8,569 nucleotides of DNA from Rhizobium sp. Q54 (GCA_943324395.2 CALPLL020000072.1:1-8569); one strand, 5' to 3'; counted from the stretch's first letter, positions 1 to 7,686 are shown. The notes: generated by a model not told the origin, from the sequence alone. Numbers and translations: made by a program.

Positions 1-596
1 AAGTTATACATCTCCGATTTTCCTTTTATCACTCCTTCAACACCTCCAAAACCTTCTAAATGGGCTTTACCGAAATTGGTAATATAGCCGTAATCAGGTT
101 TTGCTATTTCACATAAAAATTCAATTTCTTTTTGATGGTTAGCACCCATTTCAACTATACCCACTTCGGTATCTTTGGTGAATGAAAGCAAAGTAAGAGG
201 CACTCCAATATGATTGTTTAAATTCCCAAATGTTGCTTTAGTTTTGAATTTTTTTGAAAGTACCACTTGAATTAATTCCTTAGTAGTGGTTTTACCGTTA
301 CTTCCTGTTAAAGCAATAATTGGAATATTAAGGTATTCTCTATGAAATTTAGCCAATTCTTGTAATGTCTCCAAACTATTATTTACAATAATTGTTCGCT
401 CATCAATAAAGTAATTCGGATTGTCAATTATAACAATAGACGCCCCTTTTTCTAAAGCTTCTTTTGCAAAGGTATTAGCATCAAAATTATCTCCTTTAAT
501 TGCAACAAATAAGGATCCTAGTTCAATTTTTCGGGTATCAATTGAAACAGATTTACATTTTAAAAAATAGCTGTGAATTTTTTTAATATCTATCAT
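1..596 (-). CDS. murF: MurF, UDP-N-acetylmuramoyl-tripeptide--D-alanyl-D-alanine ligase (partial, N-terminal 198 residues)
   Basis: This cytoplasmic ATP-dependent ligase adds D-Ala-D-Ala to the UDP-MurNAc-tripeptide, the last cytoplasmic step of peptidoglycan precursor synthesis. I translated the minus strand from the ATG at 594-596; the frame stays open to the window edge, so the C-terminal half is missing. The N-terminal substrate-binding domain shows SIDTRKIELGSLFVAIKG (residues 18-35). The central Mur ligase domain begins with the ATP-binding P-loop TGSNGKTTTK (97-106, with Lys102). It continues with GNLNNHIG (124-131), EMGA (149-152) and TNFGKAHLEGFG (173-184), all typical of MurF rather than MurC, D or E. 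The gene lies downstream of gldJ on the same strand, and only about 20 bases separate its start from a terminator-like hairpin. No Shine-Dalgarno site is present; the bases just before the ATG are T-rich. The assignment is secure, but the full length cannot be judged. Confidence 0.95.
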   Translation of the reverse strand, partial: MIDIKKIHSYFLKCKSVSIDTRKIELGSLFVAIKGDNFDANTFAKEALEKGASIVIIDNPNYFIDERTIIVNNSLETLQELAKFHREYLNIPIIALTGSNGKTTTKELIQVVLSKKFKTKATFGNLNNHIGVPLTLLSFTKDTEVGIVEMGANHQKEIEFLCEIAKPDYGYITNFGKAHLEGFGGVEGVIKGKSEMYN

Positions 597-616
597 AAAA
601 AAACAATTTTATAAAA

Positions 617-640
617 TAAAAGCCCTAAAAAGGGCTTTTA
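617..640 (-). terminator. Intrinsic terminator or attenuator hairpin between gldJ and murF
   Basis: A perfect 10-bp inverted repeat (TAAAAGCCCT / AGGGCTTTTA) with a 4-base loop begins 20 bases past the gldJ stop codon. Read on the minus strand it is followed by TTTTATAAAATTG, so the U-rich tail required by an intrinsic terminator is present, though interrupted. On the plus strand the downstream tract is less U-rich, so termination of gldJ is the likely role. The stem ends only about 20 bases before the murF ATG, so any gldJ-murF read-through transcript must pass it. Confidence 0.8.
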
Positions 641-660
641 ATGTATTATTCAGAGTGAAA

Positions 661-2364
661 TTAATTTCTTGCTCTTTTCTTTTTGTCTGATTTTGCTCCT
701 ACTCTTGACATAGCGCATCTAAATCCAATATAATCGGTAGCCATATCTTGAGGAAAATATCTTCTTTGAGCAGGATCTAACCAATAAGCTCTATCTCTCC
801 AAGACCCTCCTTTGTAAACTCTAACATTATCATTTACTAAGGTAGTTCTTGTATTAGTTGAATCCTTTTGTTTCAAAGTAAGTCCCAATGAATTTACAGA
901 AACATTGTGTATTGGCGAATTGTACATGCCTTTACTATCATTTGAATTGGAAGCATTGGTATTTGCAAAATCATTGGTTGATTGCTTGTCACCATCTCTG
1001 TAGTTTTTTTCATAACTTTTATCAAAGTTTTGTCTTAGATAGGTTTCATTTTCATCAACAGGAACTTGAACTATTTGACCTGGAAGACTTCTTGCAATTA
1101 CTTTACCGTTAGATAAAGTTTCATATTTAATGTCTTTAGGGTCAGTGACAATTTCAACTTTACCTTTAACTACTTTGTTTTTATCGTATTCATTACCTCT
1201 AAAGTAATTGAAATCACTCGCTTCATCATCAACCATTGGTCTGTAAACATCGGCAACCCATTCTGCTACGTTACCAGCCATATCATATAAACCAAAATCA
1301 TTTGGAGGGTACGATTTCACTCTATTGGTAATATCCGCACCATCATCAGACCATCCCGCAATTCCTCCGTAATCTCCTTTCCCTTGTTTGAAATTCGCTA
1401 ACTGATCGCCTTTTGTCTGTCTTTTTCCTGATCTAGTATAACTTCCAGACCAAGGGTATTTCTTTTGTCCTTTAACGGAATTGTAAAATCGTTGACCAAC
1501 ATCTGCAGCAGCTGCGTATTCCCATTCTGCTTCGGTAGGAAGTCTATACTCCGGTAATAATATTCCTGAAGTTCTTTGAGCATAAACATTAATAGCATTT
1601 TTGGTTGTAGCCGCTTGTCCTTTTGAACCTGCAACTTTAACTGGTTTAGATTTAGAGTTTTTAGGACCCTTTAAAACAATTTTTTCGTCTCCACCAAAAG
1701 CTTTGCTTGGGGCATTTAAATAAGCCTCAGTATTAAAAGTTTTTTCAGCAGTTACATCTAAAATTTTAGCATCTTTTTTAAGGTAACCTTCTTTTTCAAG
1801 CGCATCTTCGTTTACTCTTTCTGTTCTCCATTTACTAAATTCAGCTGCTTGAATCCAATTAACTCCCACAACAGGATAAGAAGCATAAGCTGGATGTCTT
1901 AAATAATTATTGGTATAAGTTTCATTATATCCTAATCTATTTCTCCAAACTAATGTGTCTGGTAAAATACCCAAATATATTTTTTCATATTTTTCATCAT
2001 CTGGAGAAAAAACTCTTTTAGTCCAATCTAAGTATTCCATATACATTAAGTTGGTTACTTCTGTTTCATCCATGTAAAAAGAAGCTACGTGCTGTTGATT
2101 TGCAGCATTATTCCAATCTTTCATTACATCATCTTGAACTTTACCCATGGTAAAAGTTCCACCTTCAACCATTACAAGTCCAGGAGCAGTTGCTTGCTTT
2201 TTAAATTTACTGTTGTATTGAAAACCTCCTTTTTTATCATTTACTCTCCAGCCAGTTGCTGAAGATCCACTTTTAGAACTAGATTGTTTGCTACAACTAG
2301 AAAATCCTAAAAGTAGAACTAATGCTAAAAAAAGATTTATAACTACGTTTTTATTTGCTTTCAT
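661..2364 (-). CDS. gldJ: GldJ, gliding motility / type IX secretion outer-membrane lipoprotein
   Basis: GldJ is a lipoprotein needed for gliding and type IX secretion; in F. johnsoniae it is linked to stability of its paralogue GldK. I start it at the ATG at 2362-2364 (567 residues) because this exposes a lipoprotein signal peptide: positive start MKANKN, hydrophobic core, lipobox FSSC with Cys24 lipidated. An in-frame ATG 21 codons upstream (2425-2427) would bury this signal. A sulfatase-modifying-factor (FGE-sulfatase) fold follows: LVMVEGGTFTMG (63-74), DETEVTN (99-105), YRLPTEAEWEYAA (273-285), NDFGLYDMAGNVAEW (355-369), RVYKGGSWRDRAYW (515-528) and GFRC (547-550). Large insertions lie near 190-270 and 373-513, the latter with an Asn/Asp/Ser-rich stretch near 460-480. 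Only two cysteines exist (24 and 550), so formylglycine-generating chemistry is not expected. The tail is basic (KKKRARN). Similarity to GldK was considered, but the context and sequence fit GldJ. Confidence 0.95.
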   Translation of the reverse strand: MKANKNVVINLFLALVLLLGFSSCSKQSSSKSGSSATGWRVNDKKGGFQYNSKFKKQATAPGLVMVEGGTFTMGKVQDDVMKDWNNAANQQHVASFYMDETEVTNLMYMEYLDWTKRVFSPDDEKYEKIYLGILPDTLVWRNRLGYNETYTNNYLRHPAYASYPVVGVNWIQAAEFSKWRTERVNEDALEKEGYLKKDAKILDVTAEKTFNTEAYLNAPSKAFGGDEKIVLKGPKNSKSKPVKVAGSKGQAATTKNAINVYAQRTSGILLPEYRLPTEAEWEYAAAADVGQRFYNSVKGQKKYPWSGSYTRSGKRQTKGDQLANFKQGKGDYGGIAGWSDDGADITNRVKSYPPNDFGLYDMAGNVAEWVADVYRPMVDDEASDFNYFRGNEYDKNKVVKGKVEIVTDPKDIKYETLSNGKVIARSLPGQIVQVPVDENETYLRQNFDKSYEKNYRDGDKQSTNDFANTNASNSNDSKGMYNSPIHNVSVNSLGLTLKQKDSTNTRTTLVNDNVRVYKGGSWRDRAYWLDPAQRRYFPQDMATDYIGFRCAMSRVGAKSDKKKRARN

Positions 2365-2445
2365 ATCTTTATTATGAGGGTAATTATTTCGTGGCGAATA
2401 TAATAATTTACTATTAAACCGCAACATTTTTGTTTTAATTTATTT

Positions 2446-2470
2446 CAAAATTTGATCAAAAAAATTTGAT
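2446..2470. promoter_or_regulatory. Overlapping palindromes in the gldJ-porU divergent region (candidate operator)
   Basis: Three overlapping symmetric elements are packed here: CAAAATTTG (2446-2454), the perfect 10-bp palindrome TTTGATCAAA (2451-2460), and ATCAAA-N4-TTTGAT (2455-2470). AAAATTTGAT also occurs twice, at 2447 and 2461. The cluster lies just downstream of the candidate gldJ start point and about 100 bases upstream of porU, a plausible regulator site. AT-rich DNA yields such symmetry by chance, so this is a weak inference. Confidence 0.3.
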
Positions 2471-2485
2471 TACAAACTCAAAACG

Positions 2486-2493
2486 CAAAAATA
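2486..2493 (-). promoter_or_regulatory. Candidate -7 element for gldJ
   Basis: On the minus strand this reads TATTTTTG, a full match to the Bacteroidota -7 consensus TAnnTTTG. A TTTG lies upstream at 2521-2518 with 24 bases between its end and the -7 box, slightly longer than the usual spacing. A start near 2480 would give an untranslated leader of about 115 bases. It is the best minus-strand match between the two divergent genes, but the loose spacing limits confidence. Confidence 0.4.
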
Positions 2494-2573
2494 AAACAAA
2501 TATTATATATATTGAACCAAATTTTAATTTTAAATACATACTATTTAATGTAATTTAGCGTTATTAATTACCT

Positions 2574-5500
2574 ATGAAAGTTAAATTTTTATTTTTCGTA
2601 TTAATTTCAATCGCAACTTTTTCTCAACAAAAAGGCGATGTTTCATTAGTTTGGTCCGAAAAATCTGAACTTTCATTTGCTTCCTATAAATTTAATATTC
2701 CTCAAATAATATCGGAGAACTTCGTATTTGATAGTGCAAAAAAATCGATTTACTACAATATCAACTTACCTCAATCGGAATCATTTGATGAAAATTCACT
2801 TGAAATTACAAATGTTATTTATAATGATATTTACCTTTCTGATCTGGGAGATTTAAATATTAAAAACATTCCAAATTCCATAAATGCTTCTTTAAAATCA
2901 ACCATTTCAAGAGATAAAATATTTGCTTTTATAAGTTTGTCTCCTATCATAAAAGTTGGTGATGCTTATAAAAAAGTTGTTTCGTTTTCATACTATTTTT
3001 CAAACAATCGCAACTTTAGAAATTCTCAAGAAAGTTTAAATACCCTTCAAGTTTCAAATTCTGTTTTAGCATCTGGAGAATGGTTCCGTTTTTATGTAGA
3101 AAAATCTGGGGTTTATAAAATTTCAAAAAGTTTTTTAAGTGAGCTAGGTTTAAATGTAAATGTTGATCCAAGAAAAATTAAAATATATGGCAATGGTGGT
3201 CGAATGCTACCCTTATTAAACAGCACCTACTATCCTGAAGATGTCGCTGAAAATGCCATTCAATTTATAGGAGAAAATGATGGCGTATTTAACGATAATG
3301 ATTATATCCTTTTTTATGCAGAAGGTGTTGATAATTGGAATGAAGAAAGTAAAACAAATAGTAACTTATTTGCAAACAAATCCTACTATTATGTAACTGT
3401 AGCTGGAGATTTAGGAAAACGTATTCAAAATTTTGCTCAACCTACACAACCCGCGACCTTAAACATAACTACTTTTGATGATTATCAATTCCATGAAGTC
3501 GATTTAATAAACATTGTTAGGGCAGGAAGGCAATGGTTTGGGGAAGCATTTAATATAGATGAAGTTCAAGAATTTACTTTTGAAGTCCCAAACGCAGTAA
3601 CTTCTTCACAAGCCAATTTAAGCGTAACTGTAGGATCAAACGCCTACAATGCAACTACTTTTAAAGTAGAATCTAATGGACAATTTGTTGGAAATATTAA
3701 TTTGTCTCCAATAACAGCGGGATCTGGCACAGAACTAAATGTGGCCTCATTACCTTTAAATACAACCATTGCAGCCTCAAACACTATTAATATAAAATTG
3801 ACATACAACAATAACGGAGTGCCTTCTTCAAATGCTTATTTAGATAACATCATTTTAAAATCTAAACGAAATTTAACCGGTTATAGTAAGCAATTCCGTT
3901 TTCAATATAACGGCACCAATTCCCTTTCTGGCATAGCTTCGTATCAATTTAATTCGGCTTCAGGAATTTCTAATGTTTGGGATATTACAGATATCTATAA
4001 CGTCACTAATATTGATAACCCAAGTCAAAGTGATTTCTCTTTTAAAGCTGCACTTGGAGACACTAGAAATTATATCGCTATTGATTATGCCGATTTATAT
4101 AGTCCATTGAAAGAAAATTCAACAAGAGTTGCCAATCAAAATTTAAAAGGTACTATTTTCAAAAATAATCAAGGGGTATTTCAGGATCTTGATTATTTGA
4201 TAATTACTCCCGCATTTTTGAAACCTCAAGCAGATAAACTGGCTGCTTTTCATACCAATTATTCCCATTTAAACGTAAAAACAGTCACTTTAGAATCAAT
4301 TTATGTGGAATTTTCTTCAGGAAAACAAGATATTGCGGCAATAAGAAACTTTATTAAATATGTTTATTTTAACGCTTCTGATCCTTCAAAAAGAATAAAA
4401 TATATTAATTTATTTGGTGATGCTTCCTTTGACTATAAAAATCGAATTCCTAACAATACTAACATAGTCCCAATATACCATGCTTTAAACAGCACAACCG
4501 GTGGTGAAGCATCCTACGTTTCGGATGATTTTTTTGGTTATATGGATCCATCTGAAGGAAATGTAGCCTATTATTTTGGGGGAATTGATATTGCCGTTGG
4601 AAGAATGTTAGTAAGCTCTAATGCTCAAGCAGAAGAGATGATCAATAAGGTTTTTGAATACAATGATTTGAAATCTTATGGTAATTGGAGAAATAATTAT
4701 GTTGCTATTTCCGATGACTCAGATAGGGCTTCAGATGCAACATTGCAATTCAGGCAAAATCAATTGGCCGACAGAATTGTGAGTGAAAAACCATTCATTA
4801 ATTATAAAAAAGTCTTGATGGATTCTTACATTCAAGAAGCTTCATCAGGAGGAGATCGCTACCCAAAAGCACGTGAAGATATTTTTAATGCCTTTGAAAA
4901 AGGAGCGTTGGTTTTTAATTATTTAGGTCATGGTGGTGAAGACGGTTTAGCAGGAGAACGAATATGGGAAAAATCCGATGGTCAAACTCTAAATAATCAA
5001 TACAAATACCCTTTATTCATTACCATTACTTGCGATTTTTCAAGATTTGACAACCCCTATCGACCTACAGCTGGCGAATACACCTATTGGAATCCTAGAG
5101 GTGGTGCAATTTCAATGGTAACCACTACGAGATCTATCGGTCAAGGATCAGCAGAATTTTTTAATGACAAATTATCAGAATATTTATTTTCTTTTGGTTC
5201 CAACCAATATACATCTATTGCCGAAGCACTACGATTAGCAAAAAATAGCAATCCAAGCTCGTCATCAAATGTTGTTTTTTATATTGGAGATCCAGCATTG
5301 ATGTTGGCTATACCTAAACCTAAAATTCGTTTAACCAAAGTTAATGACCTTCCCGTAACAGGAACAATTCCTGATTTAAAATCTTTAGCATACGTAAAAT
5401 TATCTGGTGAAATTACTGATGAAAACAACCTGCCAATGCCCACTTATAATGGCGAACTAGCAATTAACATATTTGATAAAAATATAATAAAAGCAACATT

Positions 5501-6401
5501 CAACAATGATGGAAATAGTCCGACAATTAATTTTAATACTTTGGGCGAGACAATTTTCAGAGGAAATGCATCTGTAGTAAATGGTCAGTTTGAGTTTGGA
5601 TTTGTGGTTCCCAGAGACATTAAAATTCCTGTTGGAAATGGGCGAATTAGTTTTTATTCGAAAAAAAATTCAGAATTTATTGATAATACAGGTTTAGATA
5701 CAACCATTAAAATTGGAGGTATAAATACATTGGCAGCAGCCGACACCACTCCTCCATCAGTAAAATTATTCATGAACGACCAAACATTTGTAAATGGTGG
5801 AATTACGAACGCATCGCCATTTTTTCTTGCTTATCTTGAAGATGAAAATGGCATTAATACAGCAAGCGGAATTGGACATGATGTTGTTGCCATTTTGGAC
5901 GGAAATGAAAGCGCTCCATATATAATAAATGATTATTATGAAACGGAATTGGATAATTATAAAAAAGGGAAATTAAGGTATCCTTTTAGGAATTTAGCAC
6001 CAGGAATACATACAATTACATTTAAAGCTTGGGACGTTTACAATAACCCAATAAGTGCTGAAATTCAATTTGTTGTGGTAAGTGACGATACAATGACGCT
6101 TACTAATGTTCTAAATTATCCAAACCCATTTGTAAATTATACCCAATTTTGGTTTACCCATAATCATCCATATGAGCCTCTAGATGTTCAGGTTCAAGTG
6201 ATGACCATTACTGGAAAAATTGTTTGGTCTAAAAATCAAGTAGTTTATACTGTTGGCTTTCTTTCAAGGGATATTACATGGGATGGAAAAGATGATTTTG
6301 GGGATAAAATTGGGAAAGGAGTTTATGTTTATAAATTGACTGTAAAATCTTCTTTAACCAATCAAAAAACGGAAAAGTTTGAAAAATTGGTAATACTTTA
6401 A
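2574..6401 (+). CDS. porU: PorU, type IX secretion system sortase (gingipain-like C25 cysteine protease)
   Basis: PorU is the cell-surface sortase of the type IX system: it removes the C-terminal signal of exported cargo and links the cargo to the surface. The 1275-residue protein starts with a signal peptide (MKVKFLFFVLISIATFS, cleavage near residue 17). Beta-rich N-terminal domains follow, including ENDGVFNDNDY (234-244), typical of PorU. The gingipain fold runs from about residue 538 (DLDYLIITPAF) to about 915 (YIGDPAL at 903-909). The catalytic pair is visible as His786 in NYLGHGGEDG and Cys820 in ITITCDFSRFDNP, a spacing close to that in gingipains and P. gingivalis PorU. A beta-sandwich region begins near DTTPPSVKLF (about 1057). 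A type IX C-terminal domain starts at NYPNPF (1181-1186) and ends with GKGVYVYKL. It is divergent from gldJ and 37 bases ahead of porV, its functional partner. No Shine-Dalgarno site and no full promoter match were found upstream. Confidence 0.96.
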   Translation: MKVKFLFFVLISIATFSQQKGDVSLVWSEKSELSFASYKFNIPQIISENFVFDSAKKSIYYNINLPQSESFDENSLEITNVIYNDIYLSDLGDLNIKNIPNSINASLKSTISRDKIFAFISLSPIIKVGDAYKKVVSFSYYFSNNRNFRNSQESLNTLQVSNSVLASGEWFRFYVEKSGVYKISKSFLSELGLNVNVDPRKIKIYGNGGRMLPLLNSTYYPEDVAENAIQFIGENDGVFNDNDYILFYAEGVDNWNEESKTNSNLFANKSYYYVTVAGDLGKRIQNFAQPTQPATLNITTFDDYQFHEVDLINIVRAGRQWFGEAFNIDEVQEFTFEVPNAVTSSQANLSVTVGSNAYNATTFKVESNGQFVGNINLSPITAGSGTELNVASLPLNTTIAASNTINIKLTYNNNGVPSSNAYLDNIILKSKRNLTGYSKQFRFQYNGTNSLSGIASYQFNSASGISNVWDITDIYNVTNIDNPSQSDFSFKAALGDTRNYIAIDYADLYSPLKENSTRVANQNLKGTIFKNNQGVFQDLDYLIITPAFLKPQADKLAAFHTNYSHLNVKTVTLESIYVEFSSGKQDIAAIRNFIKYVYFNASDPSKRIKYINLFGDASFDYKNRIPNNTNIVPIYHALNSTTGGEASYVSDDFFGYMDPSEGNVAYYFGGIDIAVGRMLVSSNAQAEEMINKVFEYNDLKSYGNWRNNYVAISDDSDRASDATLQFRQNQLADRIVSEKPFINYKKVLMDSYIQEASSGGDRYPKAREDIFNAFEKGALVFNYLGHGGEDGLAGERIWEKSDGQTLNNQYKYPLFITITCDFSRFDNPYRPTAGEYTYWNPRGGAISMVTTTRSIGQGSAEFFNDKLSEYLFSFGSNQYTSIAEALRLAKNSNPSSSSNVVFYIGDPALMLAIPKPKIRLTKVNDLPVTGTIPDLKSLAYVKLSGEITDENNLPMPTYNGELAINIFDKNIIKATFNNDGNSPTINFNTLGETIFRGNASVVNGQFEFGFVVPRDIKIPVGNGRISFYSKKNSEFIDNTGLDTTIKIGGINTLAAADTTPPSVKLFMNDQTFVNGGITNASPFFLAYLEDENGINTASGIGHDVVAILDGNESAPYIINDYYETELDNYKKGKLRYPFRNLAPGIHTITFKAWDVYNNPISAEIQFVVVSDDTMTLTNVLNYPNPFVNYTQFWFTHNHPYEPLDVQVQVMTITGKIVWSKNQVVYTVGFLSRDITWDGKDDFGDKIGKGVYVYKLTVKSSLTNQKTEKFEKLVIL

Positions 6402-6417
6402 TAATGTACTATATTTG
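6387..6417 (+). promoter_or_regulatory. Candidate porV promoter overlapping the end of porU
   Basis: TTG (6387-6389), 20 bases, then TATATTTG (6410-6417) match the flavobacterial -33 / -7 pattern TTG-N17-23-TAnnTTTG fully. The -33 box lies in the last codons of porU and the -7 box lies in the intergenic gap. A start near 6422-6425 would leave about 15 untranslated bases before the porV ATG. Matches of this kind occur by chance in AT-rich DNA, but the position directly before a start codon favours function. Confidence 0.55.
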
Positions 6418-6438
6418 TCTAATATAATTTTGAATAGA

Positions 6439-7620
6439 ATGAAAAAAATAGCCATAATATTATTTTGCTTTATTGCAATTTCCAATATAAAAGCACAAGA
6501 AAGAGTAATAACCACGGGAGTTCCTTTTTTATTAATTGCTGCCGATGCTCGAGCTGCAGGTCTAGGCGACCAGGGAGTTGCTACATCTGCTGATGCCTTT
6601 TCCCAACAATGGAATCCAGCAAAATATGCCTTTTCAACAGAAAAACAAGGTTTTACAACAAGTTATACTCCCTATTTAACGGCATTAGTAAATGACATTT
6701 CCCTTGGTCAAATTAATTATTTTAACCGATACAATGAAAGAAGTGCATTTGCACTAAGTCTTCGCTATTTTAGTTTGGGAGAAATTGAATTAAGAGAAAA
6801 TGCTTATGATCCAGCAAATGTTGTAAAACCAAATGAATTTTCAATAGACGGTTCCTACGCACTTAAATTAAGTGATAAATTTTCGATGTCAGTTGCAGGA
6901 AGATTTATTAGTTCAAGTCTAAAAATAGATTCTAATAATGATAGAACAGCTGCTACTAGTTTTGCTTTTGATGTTGCAGGATTTTTTCAGTCGGAACAAA
7001 CAGCGTTTTCAGAATTTGATGGGCGATATAGAATTGGTTTTAACTTTCAAAATCTTGGTCCAAAAATAAATTATGACGCGAATGTTTCTGATATCAATGC
7101 GAATTTTTTACCTGCGCAGTTGAAATTAGGAGGTGGCTTTGATTTTATTTTTGATGATTACAACAAAATTACAACGAGTCTTGAATTTAGTAAATTATTA
7201 GTTCCAACTCCACAAGTTGACAGCACAAATCTATACGATTACAATCAGGATGGCTCAACTAATTCTCAAGATATTAAAGATGCCAACGCAGATTATAAAA
7301 AAATTGGTTGGGTTTCAGGAATTTTTAAATCTTTCAATGATGCTCCTGGAGGATTTAGCGAGGAATTAAAGGAGATCACTTATTCAGCTGCTGCAGAATA
7401 TTTGTACCAAGATTCATTTGCAATGCGATTGGGTTATTTTCATGAAAGTCCCGTTAAAGGAGCTCGACAATATTATACTTTGGGTGCAGGATTTAAATAC
7501 AATGTAGTTAAAATTGATGTTTCCTATTTAATGTCAACCTCTAAGGTTCAAAACCCATTAGAAAACACCTTGCGATTCTCCTTGACATTTAATTTTGGTG
7601 AAAAGTACGAAGATTATTAA
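6439..7620 (+). CDS. porV: PorV, type IX secretion system outer-membrane barrel and substrate shuttle
   Basis: PorV is a FadL-like outer-membrane beta-barrel. It receives cargo at the type IX translocon (SprA/Sov) and carries it to the PorU sortase. The 393-residue protein begins at the ATG at 6439, giving the signal peptide MKKIAIILFCFIAISNIKA. A TTG start 8 codons upstream would overlap the promoter-like box and is unlikely. The N-terminal motif FLLIAADARAAGLGDQGVA (30-48), followed by DAFSQQWNPAKYAF, is the hallmark of the family. Alternating hydrophobic beta-strands follow, and the end NPLENTLRFSLTFNFG (372-387) fits a terminal barrel strand. The length is near that of P. gingivalis PorV (about 390). 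An Asp/Asn-rich loop at 267-278 looks like an EF-hand calcium loop. It follows porU with a 37-base gap that has no terminator, so it is probably both co-transcribed with porU and served by its own promoter. A strong terminator follows it. Confidence 0.96.
   Translation: MKKIAIILFCFIAISNIKAQERVITTGVPFLLIAADARAAGLGDQGVATSADAFSQQWNPAKYAFSTEKQGFTTSYTPYLTALVNDISLGQINYFNRYNERSAFALSLRYFSLGEIELRENAYDPANVVKPNEFSIDGSYALKLSDKFSMSVAGRFISSSLKIDSNNDRTAATSFAFDVAGFFQSEQTAFSEFDGRYRIGFNFQNLGPKINYDANVSDINANFLPAQLKLGGGFDFIFDDYNKITTSLEFSKLLVPTPQVDSTNLYDYNQDGSTNSQDIKDANADYKKIGWVSGIFKSFNDAPGGFSEELKEITYSAAAEYLYQDSFAMRLGYFHESPVKGARQYYTLGAGFKYNVVKIDVSYLMSTSKVQNPLENTLRFSLTFNFGEKYEDY
7237..7272 (+). other. EF-hand-like calcium-binding loop encoded in porV
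   Basis: Residues 267-278 of PorV read DYNQDGSTNSQD. Oxygen-bearing residues stand at loop positions 1, 3, 5, 7, 9 and 12, with Gly at position 6, which is the EF-hand/dockerin pattern DxNxDGxxNxxD. It sits in a hydrophilic stretch (about 258-288) between predicted barrel strands. Calcium binding is an inference from the pattern. Confidence 0.5.
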
Positions 7621-7641
7621 TTAATTATATTAAAAAATAAC

Positions 7642-7675
7642 AATCCAAATTTCAATTGAAATTTGGATTTTTTTT
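7642..7675 (+). terminator. Intrinsic terminator after porV
   Basis: A perfect 28-bp palindrome (7642-7669) can fold into a 12-bp stem (AATCCAAATTTC / GAAATTTGGATT) with an AATT loop. It runs straight into eight T residues (7668-7675), a textbook intrinsic terminator on the plus strand, 21 bases past the porV stop. It is also only 11 bases short of the cdd start codon, so it may limit both transcription into cdd and ribosome access to it. Confidence 0.88.
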
Positions 7676-7686
7676 CCTCAAATACT

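Noticed and set aside
888..1112. Open reading frame on the plus strand opposite gldJ
   Set aside because: It is antisense to well-conserved gldJ codons, and its translation is rich in His, Leu, Phe and Gln with no domain; it is a shadow of the real gene.
1398..1634. Second minus-strand frame inside gldJ
   Set aside because: It overlaps gldJ in another frame across the conserved YRLPTEAEWEYAA region and has no recognisable features.
2365..2427. Upstream ATG (2425-2427) as the gldJ start
   Set aside because: It would add 21 polar residues before the signal peptide and block the lipoprotein signal; the ATG at 2364 gives a normal lipobox protein.
2551..2558. TAATTTAG as a porU -7 box
   Set aside because: It deviates from TAnnTTTG at one key base and no TTG lies at a suitable distance upstream, so it is not listed as a feature.
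6415..6438. TTG at 6415 as the porV start
   Set aside because: It overlaps the -7 promoter-like box and would precede a complete signal peptide that begins at the ATG at 6439.
7663..7686. TTG at 7663 as the cdd start
   Set aside because: It lies in the terminator stem and T tract; the ATG at 7687 gives the usual family length.
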